Shown here: piece after piece, positions 52,612-64,000 of the stretch
How positions within the stretch are numbered: the first letter of the stretch is position 1
Layout: every line of letters begins with the position of its first letter
DNA from: Nepenthes gracilis
Lineage: Eukaryota; Streptophyta; Magnoliopsida; Caryophyllales; Nepenthaceae
Length of the DNA stretch: 64,000 nucleotides
Reading direction: 5' to 3'
NCBI GenBank assembly: GCA_033239525.1
Contig: BSYO01000014.1
Coordinates: 18,274,021-18,338,020, forward strand
Translations under genes and position numbers: made by a program
The notes under the pieces: model-generated
What the model saw: only the letters and a program-made list of their open reading frames with translations
What the model was told of the DNA's origin: nothing
Database searches by the model: none

Positions 52612-55600
52612 ATGTCTGGATTAGAGGAGTTGAAAAAGAAGCTTACACCATTATTTGATGCCGAGAAAGGCTTCTCAGCTGGAAATACCCTGGATGGCGG
52701 TGACTCTTATATGGTAATCTGTTTTTACTGCTAGCTGACAACTGCGAGTGATCATACAATGTTTTGTCTTATGAATTTCTGGTTTTGTTAAGCTGTCAGA
52801 TGGTGCAACTGTTAACTTGCTGAGCAGATCATATGGAGTGTACAATTTTAATGAACTAGGATTGCAAAAATGCTCATCTTCATCTGAAGATGAAACTGAT
52901 CATGGTGAAAAGACGTATCGTTGTGCTTCCAATGAGATGAGGGTATTTGGAACTATAGGCAGCGGTGCAAGCAGTATTGTTCAAAGAGCTATTCACATCC
53001 CTGCACATAGAATTATTGCCTTGAAGAAGATCAATATTTTTGAAAAGGTTCTCACAGCTTTCATCGAACACTTTTTCTCTCAAGTGTAATGTTTAAAACT
53101 GTGAAGATGTGGTGTTAGGTGAATTTCATGGGGATTCTTCCCGCAACTAACGAAGGGACACCTTCAGCATTTATGGGTCATGGTCTGCGGCTAATTGTTC
53201 TTGGATAGCACTTGCTTCCATATATATTTCTCATTTGATACCTTTGTATTGGAGAATCAGCATTCTTCATAAGGCCCTAATGCCAAATATATAATTATTG
53301 TATACTCTTTCATATATTTTACAAAATTCGATTATGAGTTAATAAAAAAGAAATTTTGGGTATGATGACCTAAATTCTGAGAAGGTAGGTTTGGGACAAC
53401 GGTACAATTGTTTCATTGTGACCTAAAGGTTAACCATGGAAGTAGCCTCTTTGCAATGTTGCAGTAATGCTGCATATATTTGACCCTTCCTAGATCCTAC
53501 CATGTGGGAGTCTCATGCATTGGACCACCCTTTTTTTGTTCTAATTTGAACTTATAACTTTTGTTAGAATCATAGAATTTCCTTGCTTTTCTGTAGTATC
53601 TGAGTTCTTGAAGCAGATTTTTCTCTGCAGCATATTGAGTAGATATGAAAAATATTTGTGCTACATAAGTTGTTTCCTTTTCCTTTTATGTAAGAAAGAA
53701 GATGAAAAATTCTAATTTAAATCCTATTCTGCTGATCTGCTGAAGGTTTGAAACTCTTCTTATCATTTACTGCATAACTGTGTCTCTGCAGTTGCATCCA
53801 TTTTATCAATTTCCAATACAAAATGTTTCGGAATTTAGCAATTGTTGGCTTGCAATGTGTTTTATCCTTTGATTAATCTTGCCTTTGGTTTGCTTACAGT
53901 GTTAAAAATAAATATAAGCAACGGCTTTTTTTTTCTCTTTATCTAAAGAACTCAACATTACCGAAGTGCAGCAACTGATATATGCCTGCATCGTGTTTGT
54001 AGCATTACAAATGATATTTGGAATGTTGACATTTGTAGCATTGACGACAAATTATTTACTGGTTCAGTTGTTTTATACATTGTGTATATTAGGAGAAACG
54101 GCAACAGCTTCTAACTGAGATAAGAACATTGTGCGAGGCACCTTGTTATGAAGGTCTGGTAGAATTTTATGGGGCATTTTATAATCCGGACTCTGGACAA
54201 ATAAGCATTGCTTTAGAGTACATGGATGGTGGATCCCTGGCTGATATATTACGAGTGCAGAAGCATATTCCAGAACCGGTTCTTTCATCTATGGTTAGAA
54301 AGCTCCTGCATGTGAGAATGCTTTTCCTTTCTCAGGTTTATCATTTGTTTTGCGGTGCACGATGTCATCAACATGTTATGTTGTTTCAGCTTAAGTTTTC
54401 ATCTTCTTTATATTTTTCAAGGGACTAAATTACTTGCATGGAGTTCAACATTTAGTACATAGAGATATAAAGCCAGCAAATTTGCTTGTAAATCTGAAGG
54501 GGGAGCCCAAGATAACAGATTTTGGTATAAGTGCTGGGTTAGAAAATTCTGTGGCAATGGTGAGTTGAAAGCTACTTGATTATGGACTCAAATTTTGTGC
54601 CTATGACTGAATGAATTTAATTTGTTTTCTGGTTGCTCTCTTTCCCATTTAAAAGTGTTATAACAGTTTAAGATGTGTTGCTGAGATTCCTAATGTTGTT
54701 CCAGTGTGCTACATTCGTTGGAACAGTTACATATATGTCACCTGAACGCATTCGAAATGAAACTTACTCATATCCAGCTGATATTTGGAGCCTTGGCCTT
54801 GCGCTATTTGAGTGTGGAACTGGAAAGTTTCCTTATACAGCTAATGAAGGGCCTGTGAATCTTATGTTGCAGGTAATGTGCCTCCTGTTGGAGAATTTTT
54901 GGTTTATGTTGATTAGCATTTTTTTCTGTGAAGATTTCTGCTTAAATCTTGAGTGAGAGTATCATAGTTTAGACCTTTCTGAATTCTGCATTTTCCAGTA
55001 TGAAGGAATTGCTTCCAAATTGATGGTATTGGTACAGGCATAAAAAACATGTCTCTCCCTATTTTCTTGAGAGCTAGTATTGCTGGGCATGGATTCCTAT
55101 ATATGTCTCTGTCTATCATATGGTTTCACGAATTCCTATATATGTCCTATTAGTTAGATGTTTATCATTTGCTGACTGCTTCTAGATTTATATCAAATTA
55201 GTGTTGACTGTTAACGCATAACTGGCATGGATGATAGGGATTGTCCACGACAAGAACCCTTCACCTGACTTCCCTTCACTCAGCTTTTGATCTATCTTGA
55301 TCAAGCAACCAACTCATGTGTGTCCCAAGATAGTTGGGACTAACCGAAAAATTGCCAATCAAGTAGTAGATACTGTTACCAACAGCTGGCCCAGCTTTTA
55401 GGCTGCAAAGCTTCTAATCAAATAGAGTTTCAATGCTACTATTCTGTTATTTTTAAAACTTGGAGTTCAGCATTCTGTTCATCCTACTGGTGTATTGCTT
55501 TTTTTCCAAATCATCTTGCCACCTGCTTTGATAAAAGTGAGTTGACTAGAAGTTCAAGTTGCTGCATGGCTCCATGAAATTGTGCAAGTTTCCATGTGTA

Positions 55601-58600
55601 ACAAACAGGTTCACTAATTAGCTTATCACTTGCTTATGATGCTTAATTTCAACAATAACAAAGTCTTGAGTCTCATATTATGATTCTGCTATATTAATCA
55701 TCATCTTACTGTAGAACCAACCTGATTATATGAAGTCTGCTTTATGAATTATTAACAAAACCTTGAGTTTGAATATTGCGTCAAAACCAAACTGATTAGG
55801 GATGCCCTTGCTTTGCGTCGAAATCATTGTTCAATTACTCTTTCCTGAAATCCCATAATGTCATTCGATATGGTATTGATTTCAACAACATTACACTGTT
55901 TTCTTGGTCCCCCAGGGTGGGCAACACAACGGGAGCTTCCATTGACCAGTGGGCAGGATTTGTTCCCAGGTTTCTTAGAATGATGACATGGGACTTTAGG
56001 ACTTTACCTCATACGTTATCTGGCACCTACACAACAATGCAATTGGGAATATCTCCTTCACTCATCAGTCATCAGGATTTTGCTTCATTTTTCTATTGTC
56101 ACTCCCTATGTTCTTGATGCAACGTGTTAATTCTAAATGGCACAAAACTTTCAGTAAGAGGAAAAATGATATCTCATTTATGCCTTTTCCATTTAAACCT
56201 CTAAATGTGCTTTTGTAGAAGTCAATTTGGGTTCATAACTATCTTTGTAAGTTGTAACACATTCAACAAGAAATGATTACATTATCCAAATAGGATATAG
56301 AATGAGAAAGATATTTTTAACAGTAGAACAGGGATGAAATGCTTAGTTTATCTGGTCTAATTTTCACATTCTTTCATTTCTTATAGTCTAATGTTATCAG
56401 AATTTCTTCTCTCTTTTGTTTGCCTAGCAAGTTTTCATATATCTCTTTCCATCTTTGATGCCTAGTTTATTGTAAAATTCATGGCATCTATATTTTTCTT
56501 CAGGGTTCTGTCTCTCCATATCTGCGGGTCAAAATCTTTTTGCTTTAACCACCTTTTTGGACATTCCCCATTCAATCACCAGCTCAAAAGCTCCCTTTAC
56601 CATGCATGCCTCTTCTGCTGGATTGATCTATAATTGGCTACAAAATACAGTATTTCATGCTAAGAAAGTCTTGGTAAGAAGATCAACCCCCTGCAAAGAA
56701 CTCCATACATGTTGGCAACATGTAGAATAGATAATGATTCCGTTATAGGTGATATATAAAAATTACATGTAAAAGTAACGTGATTCACGACGTGTTTGTT
56801 TTGTCTCCATCTAACATTTTTTGCTGCAGATCATGGATGACCCATCGCCATCACCTCCAAGAGACGAGTTTTCACCAGAATTTTGCTCATTTATTGATGC
56901 TTGCCTGCAGAAGGATGGGGATGCTAGGCCAACAGCTGAGCAGGTGAGCTATTTGTAGACTATAAGAGAGATGGCCTGTAAAAGGGAACCTAATTGCAGC
57001 ATCCCAAGAAATTATGTCATTTAAGCTTGCTGTATATGCTAGAGACTCAAATGTCAACACTGTTCACTTTTTACTGACTTTAGTCAGTGATTTATGTGGC
57101 TTGTCCTGTTTGTTTTTCCTTCTGGCTGCAGCTTCTCTCACATCCATTTCTTACAAAGTATGAGAATGCACAAGTAGACCTGGCTGCATATGTACGGGGT
57201 GTCTTTGATCCAGTGCAAAGGATGAAGGATTTAGCAGATGTGAGTGCCTAACACCTTCTATTTTCATTGTACTGTTCAAACTGTTATAATGACTTGTTGT
57301 AAGTCTTATGTTACAAGTCTCTCAGTGGGTTAAAATATCAGTATTTATATAAATCATGGCTATATCGGTGTTGGGCATATGTGGTGCAAACTTTTTTCTA
57401 GCAAGTAGAACAAAATAAATTGGGGGCAAATATCGGCCGTATTGACGGTATTAATTGTAATGAACGAAGAATTTAACGGGTTTGAAACAATTATTCTATA
57501 GATCACATGAAGAAGGGCATGCTTACCTTAGTGGAGTTCAAAACAATTGCGATGGCATAGAAATGTCAAATCTCTTTTTCTAGGTGTATGACATCAAGAT
57601 GCAACTCCTGAGCATATTTTTAAATTGCTGAAGAGTTTCAATAGGCTGCTGCTGAATGGTCCGTCTTTTATCATAGATATGAAGATGATCACTGATCATC
57701 ATCCATTTAGAATCAACATTAATTTGCCCCTTCCTATGACCTCTTGCTTACATGTCTAAGCTACGGGTTCCATGAAATGACTTTGTAATGGTGTGGGCTT
57801 TATACTTGGATTCAGACACTTGATAAATGTTTAGCGGGTGATTGGTTCAGTTTTAATTTACACAGGTAAGGACAATTCAAGGCGTTGGGGTTTAGTATGT
57901 GGTCACAAGTTCGATTACTGCAGTTTTGTTCTTGTATTTACTTGGTGTGTGGTATTTATGGGCGAAGTCATGCACCAAGAGTTTATCCTAAGCTCACAAA
58001 GTAGGAGCAGCAATTTTTTGTAATAAAAAATAATTACCAAGAAAAGAAGATATGTTCGGTTACACTTGGACTAGGATACAGCTAGCCAATTAGTAGTCTC
58101 CCGCTTGTTAATTTTAGCTATGTTTTCTCGGGCAGATGCTTACTATACATTATTACTTGCTTTTCGACGGGCCAGACGAGTATTGGCAGCACACAAAGAC
58201 ATTATACAATGAAAGTTCTGTTTTGAGGTAATGTAGCTACAACCATATGCTCCTTTTGAATCTCTATTTATTGAATGAAATTGATGAAGACAAATTTTCA
58301 TTTGTTAGTTTTATTAATTTATGGGTTGCTTATAGGGTTTTTGTCATTATTATGATTTCTTTTAGGGTTTCGTTATTATATAGTTTCATTATGTTATCAC
58401 TAGGTTTTTTGATAAAATGTTTTCATGTGTCATTGATTTCCATATTATTAGAGTTTTCTAATTTCATTATTTAGATTTTATTATGTTTTCTTTTCAAAGA
58501 CTTATGTAACCCCCTATTGAATCATTGGTATTGAATTAATATCTTAGAGAATTATATTCCTTCCTCTCTTCACTTGGTTCTCTCTTATCCCTGCCCCCTT

Positions 58601-59057
58601 GCAGTCCTTGCTGTTGCTTCTTCTTCCTTTCCCCCTCCTTTCCGGCATCAGAAACAAAACTTACGCATGCTTGTTCATTCTCCACAGTTTTTCCGGGAAA
58701 CAATCTGTGGGCCCAACTGATATCTTTGTCACTTTATGCGGCATACGGATGACGCTAATCGGTGACTGGCCTCGGAGGAAACTCGTACACGTTGTCGAGA
58801 AGGTGCAATGTCGTGCCCATGGTGACAGTGGTGTTGCGATCCGTGTCTCGGGGTCTTTCATCATTGGAAACCATTTTGTTATCTGTGGCGATGGAGTACA
58901 AGTAGAGGGTTTACCGAATTTTGAGGATCTTTCAATTGATGTCTCCAGCAAGAGAATCGGTATGTTCAAGGAGCAGTTTGTCGTAGAACCTGGGAATGTC
59001 ATCGGACGCTACTATATAGTTAGTCAAGAGCTTTACATCATGCAGCAGAACAACTGA
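52612..59057 (+). CDS. MKK3: MAP kinase kinase 3 (kinase with C-terminal NTF2-like domain)
   Basis: A dual-specificity kinase that phosphorylates MAP kinases; in plants the group B enzyme MKK3 acts in stress, hormone and dormancy signalling. Coding exons: 52612-52713, 52793-53047, 54093-54311, 54422-54559, 54705-54872, 56830-56943, 57132-57239, 58136-58227, 58688-59057. All introns are GT-AG and frames join, giving 521 residues, nearly the length of Arabidopsis MKK3. Motifs: glycine loop [11 protein letters not shown] (87-97), ATP lysine K112 in [16 protein letters not shown] (205-214), DFG (225-227), activation loop S235-x5-T241 in ENSVAMCATFVGT, then MSPERI. Residues from about 369 form the NTF2-like domain ([44 protein letters not shown]), which among plant MAPKKs is peculiar to MKK3. 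The start is set by [20 protein letters not shown]. No key residue is missing. Confidence 0.97.
53391..53537 (+). mobile_element. Au-type SINE relic in MKK3 intron 2
   Basis: It reads ACAACGGTACAATTGTTTCA, then TTGTGACCTAAAGGTTAACC, GGAAGTAGCCTCTTTGCAAT, GCAGTAATGCTGCATATATT, TGACCCTTCC, GGGAGTCTCATGCATTGGAC, CACCC and a T7 tail. Block by block this follows the tRNA-derived plant Au SINE (A-box region, B-box region, ...CCTCTTGCAGAAATGCAGGG..., ...CACCGGGCTGCCCTTTT). Mutated but near full length. Confidence 0.75.
54873..56829 (+). other. Large intron 5 of MKK3
   Basis: 1,957 bases. A fragment at about 55230-55345 with CCCAAGATAGTTGGGACTAA resembles the 3' end of plant RTE-type LINE or derived SINE sequences; this is a weak call. 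The 96-codon ORF at 55827-56117 is intronic, matches nothing I recognise, and is not part of the kinase. Confidence 0.5.
57340..57480. repeat. ATCGG-rich dispersed repeat in MKK3 intron 7
   Basis: It has GGCTATATCGGTGTTGGGCA and CAAATATCGGCCGTATTGAC, the latter with a palindromic CGGCCG core. Probably the same loose family as 10060, 12355 and 51290. Confidence 0.3.
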
Positions 59058-60490
59058 GAACTTTAATTATTTTTACCCCAACTGGACAAGAAGATTCAGC
59101 GTTGTGTGAATCTTCCCATTCCTCTCCGCCGACAACACGCCATTGCTGTCTAAGGTAAAGGAATTGTGAAATACCGAATGTCTGAATCTGAAGTTGATCC
59201 AAACATTTATACTGTGAAAGCTTCTTATGTCCTGTTACATGTAATCTAATCAAATATCTTTAGGGCTTCGTATAAGGAAAAAAATGAAACCAAATGGGTA
59301 TGTGCGATTAGCCCTCACCTTCTTGCTAATGAGTGCAGCTATTGTTGGAACCATGTAGACGACGACCATGGTCGTCATTTAAAGAGAGTGGATCGAGAAA
59401 CAATGTGTGCCACAAATATTGGGCTTTGAAGGGCAATGAATGTGGTGATCAAATTTCATCCACGATGTTGAGGGAATGGTTTGAGCAAACGCAAAATGGA
59501 AGCAAGAATGTATGAAGGATATGGCCTGGTTTTCCATTGAGCCTACATCCAATGAATGTAAGTGAACAGGATAATTTTGGGTCCCAAACATTAAAATTTT
59601 ACACCTGAAGTCAAGAACTAATATCTTCAATGATTGTCTCTGAACTTTTGTTTGAATTCTTGAGGAGATGTTATAATAATGTACAATAAAAAATAACAAT
59701 TATAAATAATAAGGTATAATGTTTTATGTAGAAAATTATTTTTAAAATGAGGAGAAAAAAATTTAGAAATTATGAGTTCTAAAAAATATCTACTATGAAA
59801 TAAATTTTTGTTATAAAAATTTTTAATAAATATAAGAATATAATATCTTATAATAATAAATTCACGTAATTGAGAATATAAGATGAATGAGAAGAAAAAT
59901 AACTGGTAAAATATTTTTTATAATAATAAGAATAATGTATTTAAGGTTTGTGAAAAATAAAATGTAATTTGAAACTCAAATAGATGGGTAAAATTTTTTT
60001 TCTAGTATATTTTCTCTTCTTTTTTTCACAATGTCGGCACTCAATAACTCAAATGGACCGCAATAAATGTTCTAAAACTGCGTCAAATGTGATTTATATT
60101 AGAAAGGATTTTTGAATCGTGTGTACTCGCATAGCAAGAGACACAAATTAAGCTCAAATTTACTGAGAAAAAGGTGTGTGAACATCCTTCAAGCATACAT
60201 TATATATATCCTTTTTAGATAAAATATGCATATGTCTCTTAGGCACATATTAGGTATTGCTATTTTGGTCAAACAGTGCATATATTTAGTTCAAGCAACT
60301 ATTATGCGCTACTCGATAATTTCCTTCGATTAAGCCAAGTTTCGTGTAATATCAGGTGTGCTATTTGATGACATGTCAAATAGATATAAAATTTATAAAA
60401 AAGTGATTTAAAACCTAACAAATTCTCTATCACGACCTTTTAGGAATCATCACTATCCTGATTATCGTTCAATAAGTTTTAAAAATTTTT
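59058..60490. other. 3' flank of MKK3 and AT-rich DNA
   Basis: The MKK3 3' UTR should lie in the first few hundred bases; candidate AATAAA-like signals are too common here to choose one. 59700-60490 is AT-rich without a gene. ORFs at 59333-59515 and 59379-59699 show no motif. Confidence 0.4.
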
Positions 60491-61446
60491 CTTTACACTA
60501 CTTTTGTTATCATATCAGATCTATTTTCTTCAAATTTGACATTATTAATCCCAACAATTCCAAATTAATCACATTTCTTATCTAATGATATTGAATATTG
60601 ATGTGTCTTAATTTGGAATGAAATAATAAATTTTTATAAAGGCGAATGGCACTTTAATATCACATACACTCTTGCTTGAGACTGAGTTTTTGAATAATCT
60701 TTCTTATCCACAATATCTCTTTACTAACTTCCATCACTACAATATATTACACTTTAGTGGCAAACAGAGAAATGTATTTGTGCAACCTTAATTGTCAAAA
60801 TATAGTTTCCCGTGCTAACATAACTAAACAACTCGAAGTAAATATTTGAGAGTGAACATTACCCACTATGTCTACGTTAGAAGCATGAACACATCTTGAA
60901 AATCTCCTCAAGATACCTTAGTATCTCTTTTACGGTGAACAGATATTTCTTTCCAAGATTAAGAAAGAATTAGCTAACTGTTCCAACCATATAAATTATA
61001 TCTGGTATCGTATAACCATTATATATATTAAACTACCAATGGTTGAAGAATAAAGAACACATCTCATGTAAGACTTCTTATTGTCCATAGAGGGACACTA
61101 CTAAGTGTCCACTTTAAAGTGATTGACAAGTAGAGTATTCATTGATTTGGATTTTTCTATATTAAAGTATTAAAACACCTTTTCAATGTTGCTCTCTTAG
61201 GATATCCAAAGTTTCTTTATGTTCTAGTTGTAAAACATTTTTATACCAATAATTTATTTCGTCAATCTCAAATCTTTCATGACAAAAGGAGTTCTTAAGC
61301 TATTGCTTTGACTCTGCCATTCGGGAGGCATTCCATCCCACAACAAGCATGCCATCTACATAGAATAGGATAATTACAAAATCCCCTTTCAATAAAATTT
61401 GCATTAGATTTGATCGCTCCTTTGTTGGTGGCTCAATAAACGAATA
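60491..61446 (-). pseudogene. Ty1/copia pol relic, reverse transcriptase to RNase H (downstream part)
   Basis: Reading minus from 61446, frames give LLKGDFVIILFYVDGMLVVG (YVDD changed to YVDG), NASRMAESKQ, then, through many stops, stretches aligning with the copia blocks for MRIFRNRK, CQSL..., ISRFL and RYL. Further down come RNase H relics, ending with a SDMI(T)K-like terminus near 60500. The upstream part of the same gene lies at 63630-63860; the intervening 2.2 kb is a second copia element. Confidence 0.7.
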
Positions 61447-62696
61447 TGTTATCGGAGGATTGCACAGATTTTGTGCGATGTTCGAAGTGCTGCAAATTAG
61501 TTGCAGCAAAGACCAAAGTGATTGTTTGCTGGATTAGGCAAATCTCGAAGAGACCGTTTGCCAGAATAAACAAAGCTCAGAGTGACCATTTGCCGGAGAA
61601 GGCAAATTTCGGAATGAAGAATTGCAAGGTTGGAATTCCGAAATGGAATTCCAAGAGTGGAATTTCAGAGTGGATAAAGGTCGGATAGTCAGCAAGTTGT
61701 GTTGACCAAATAGACTAATGAAGACCAAGGATACTAGGTGATGGTTGCGGACAGTAAGTAGTGTTGGCCAAAGATACTAGTGAAGCTGATAACACTAGGT
61801 GATGGTCATGGACAACAAGTGGTGTTGGCTAAAGAGACTAGTGACAACTGATGACACTAGGTGATAGCCATGGACAACAAGTGATGATGGCCAAAGAGAC
61901 TAGTGAAAACCAAGGACACTAGGTGATGACCAATGACAGCTTGTCTAAAAAGCTGACAGTAAACTATGTAGAGTAGTTAACCTTTTAGAGTTGGCAGGCA
62001 TTACAGAGCAGGTATCTAACCTACAGAACATGCGCCGTTCGTTCAAAGCAGGTAGCTGACTTGCAGAGTATGCGTCGTTTGAAAAAGTACGGAAACTGGT
62101 AAAGTCACAGAAAAAAATAAAGTTAATGTGACAAATCATTTGTAAGATTGGGCCAAGTGAGTAAATGAGATTTGGAGTCAGAAAATTTATAAGAGTGTAC
62201 TAGGTACTTCAGAAGAAGGTGCGGTAGACAAAAATAGCAGCGGTAATAGTTATGGTGGAACGGGAAAGAGAGCGGAACGAAACAGAGTGTGGAAGGAAGC
62301 CTTTATCATTCACCGTCTACTATCACACTTATAAAATCAGTAAGTAGAGTGCACTACCAATGAGCGGAATGAGAGAAGAAAAATAGAGAGATAAAAGAAA
62401 ATGAGAGTTTTCTTACTCTTGAGATTGTTTTTCTTATTCTATCTCGAGTGTGTAGCGAGTATTCTATTTTGGGGGGTTCTTGTAATTGATTTTACATAGT
62501 GAAAGTTTTTTAAAATTTATCTCATGATTTTTTTCTTAATTAAGAAGGTTTTTCACATTAAAAATATTGTACATTCTTTATTCCTTATGGCTACTAAATT
62601 AGTAGCTGATGGTCGATGGAAAGTTCAAGTTTTCCGCTGCATGGCTTATCATTTTGTCTATTCGGTTTTGATCGATCGCATTCCCTCACCCCAACA
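61447..62696 (+). repeat. 5' LTR of the collapsed copia element
   Basis: It starts TGTTATCGGAGG and ends CACCCCAACA. It carries the 62-bp minisatellite and shares about 0.8 kb with 62811-63629 (for example GAGATTTGGAGTCA, GTACTTCAGAAGAAGGTG and TTCACATTAAAAATATTGTA in both). Confidence 0.65.
61705..61947 (+). repeat. 62-bp minisatellite, array 1 (in LTR)
   Basis: Four tandem units, each with CAAAGAGACTAGTGAAGACC or a variant, then GGACACTAGGTGATGG, then GGACAACAAGTGATG or a variant. Unit boundaries lie near 61767, 61829 and 61891. Confidence 0.8.
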
Positions 62697-62698
62697 AG

Positions 62699-62710
62699 TA
62701 ATATTAGAGT
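62699..62710 (+). other. Primer-binding site of the collapsed copia element
   Basis: TAATATTAGAGT stands where TGGTATCAGAGC (initiator-Met tRNA site) is expected. It differs only by G-to-A and C-to-T transitions and lies two bases after the LTR end. Confidence 0.6.
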
Positions 62711-62810
62711 GAGGTTGTAATTTGGCTTAATGGCATCGTCGTTGAGGAGCTTGCATTTAATGTGGTGTGGGAAGGAACAGTAAAAGCACTTCAGAGAAGA
62801 AAGTGGTGTT

Positions 62811-63000
62811 AGCCAAAGAGACTAGTGACAATTCAGGACACTAGGTGATGGCCGCGGATAGCAAGTAATAATTGTCAAAGAGACTAGTGAAGACCAAGGA
62901 CACTAGGTGATGGTTGTGGACAGCAAGTGATGATAGTCAAAGAGACTAGTGAAGACCGAGGACACTAGGTGATGACTGAGGACACTAGGTGATGGCCGAA
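62811..63000 (+). repeat. 62-bp minisatellite, array 2 (in truncated LTR)
   Basis: Three units of the same repeat as at 61705 (CAAAGAGACTAGTGAAGACC, GGACACTAGGTGATGG) plus an extra partial unit, GAGGACACTAGGTGATGG, at about 62978-62996. Confidence 0.8.
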
Positions 63001-63629
63001 GATAACTCGTCTGAAAAACTGATAGCTGACTGTACAATGCAGTTGACTTTTTAAAGTTTGCAGGCTCTGCAGTTTGCAGAATAGGTAACTGACCTGCAGA
63101 GCATGCGCCGTCCGTGCAGAGCAGGTAGCTGACCTACAAAGTATACGTCGTTTGGGAAAGCATGAAAACTGGTGAAGTCGCAGAAGAAGATAAAATTGGT
63201 GTAACAAATCATCTGTAATATTAGGCCAGGTGAGTAGATGGGATTTGGAGTCAAGGTCTTTGTAAGAATACATTAGGTACTTCAGAAGAAGGTGGGGTAG
63301 ATGGATGTAACAACGGCAATAGCTGTGGTGGAACGTGGAAGGAGAGTGGAATAGAGCAGAGCGAGGAATCGAGCTGTCATTGTTCACCGTCTATCGCTAC
63401 ACTTGTAAAATCAGTAAAAAGAATAGAGAGATAAGAGGGAATCCTTACTTGTCTCGTAATTTTTTTCTTAATTGAGAAGGATTTTCACATTAAAAATATT
63501 GTACATTATTTGTTCCTTATGCCTACTAAATTGATAGCTAACAATCGACGGGGAGTTTGGGTTTTCCCCTGTGTGGCTTATCATTTTGTCCGCTCGATTT
63601 TGACCTACTGGCATTCCCTTACCCTAACA
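62811..63629 (+). repeat. Truncated 3' LTR of the collapsed copia element
   Basis: It begins within the minisatellite and runs to CTTACCCTAACA at 63629, matching the end of the LTR at 62696. The 5' third of the LTR is missing. Confidence 0.65.
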
Positions 63630-63860
63630 CTTTGAACAAAGTTACAATCGCTTGAAATAGTCTTTCGATAATATTGATTTACTATCACGGAATCAAACTT
63701 TTTTATATCATTGTTTAAATCCTTACTTTAACTCGTAAAGGCTCTTATTTAAAGAGCATACCAAAACTTCATTCTTATTAACTCGGAATTTCTTTGATTA
63801 CCCAATGTAAATTTCTCCCTTTAGATCGTCGCATAGGAAGACTATATGCGTATCTATTTT
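63630..63860 (-). pseudogene. Ty1/copia pol relic, reverse transcriptase (upstream part)
   Basis: The minus strand reads KGEIYIG*SKKFRVNKNEVL, VCSLNKSLYELK*GFKQ*YK and KFDSVIVNQYYRKTISSDCN, the classical copia block (EEIYMxQPxGF ... CRLxKSLYGLKQAxRQWYxKFDS). Stops are present. It ends at the edge of the collapsed element and continues at 61446. Confidence 0.8.
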
Positions 63861-64000
63861 TAAATGGATTATTATAATTTAATTATTTTTTTTAAAAAAA
63901 TTAAAAATTTAATTATTAAACAATAATTATTTATTTAATTTTATTTATATTTTTTAAAAGATAAGGCGTCCTAATCCCCAACTTGTATGCACTTAGACTT
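63861..64000. other. AT-rich end of window
   Basis: Low-complexity A/T sequence with a small less AT-rich end. Possibly further copia sequence, not recognisable. Confidence 0.3.

Larger units (their letters stand above)
61447..63629 (+). mobile_element. Internally collapsed Ty1/copia element (LTR, PBS, remnant, partial LTR)
   Basis: An LTR at 61447-62696, a primer-binding site at 62699-62710, about 100 bases of leader and gag start, then a 5'-truncated second LTR to 63629. Nearly all of the internal region is gone. It lies inside the minus-strand copia pol gene. The flanks (GAATA and CTTTG) do not match, so the original target duplication is lost or the edges are slightly off. Confidence 0.65.

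Noticed and set aside
55827..56117. 96-codon ORF on the MKK3 strand
   Set aside because: It lies wholly inside MKK3 intron 5, has no recognisable motif, and the flanking exons join in frame without it.
61705..63000. Regular repeats resembling a CRISPR array
   Set aside because: The units are contiguous, vary along their full length without unique spacers, lie inside LTRs, and the DNA is a plant nuclear genome.

Overview
The window is nuclear DNA of a flowering plant. It carries two intact, multi-exon plant genes, both with GT-AG introns, in an AT-rich background. The rest is mostly decayed LTR retrotransposons of the Ty3/gypsy and Ty1/copia types, plus one tRNA-derived SINE relic. No bacterial, organellar, CRISPR, rRNA or tRNA feature was seen. 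The species cannot be named from the sequence alone.

Layout. 1-2.9 kb: the 5' end of a gypsy element on the minus strand (gag relic, primer-binding site, LTR). 3.4-7.0 kb: the 3' part of a Tat-type gypsy element on the plus strand, with an antisense ORF relic and a 3' LTR. 7.3-7.6 kb: an LTR fragment. 8.7-15.2 kb, minus strand: a complete gene for chloroplast stromal HSP70 (8 exons, 714 residues, transit peptide). 15.4-25.4 kb: gene-poor AT-rich DNA with two minus-strand Tat-type LTRs, one a clear solo LTR with a TTGAT target duplication. 25.45-48.4 kb: a direct duplication of about 10.9 kb. Each copy is a decayed Tat-lineage gypsy element of about 9.6 kb inserted into the pol gene of an older copia element, and a GC-rich 0.9 kb spacer separates the copies. 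48.7-49.8 kb: a probable solo copia-type LTR. 52.6-59.1 kb, plus strand: a complete MKK3-type MAP kinase kinase gene (9 exons, 521 residues, kinase plus NTF2-like domain). 60.5-63.9 kb: a decayed minus-strand copia pol gene split by a second, internally collapsed copia element whose LTRs carry a 62-bp minisatellite.

The two host genes look functional and have no evident link to each other: one is a plastid chaperone, the other a cytosolic signalling kinase. All transposon genes seen are broken by stops and frameshifts. The most notable non-host structure is the antisense transcription unit inside each Tat element. It has its own TATA box, a long ORF with similarity to the plant 'putative gypsy-type transposon' domain, and a 74-bp intron at the same place in both copies. 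Antisense extra ORFs are known for Tat-lineage elements, so this is a well-preserved example rather than a proven new system. I found nothing I could defend as a wholly undescribed system.
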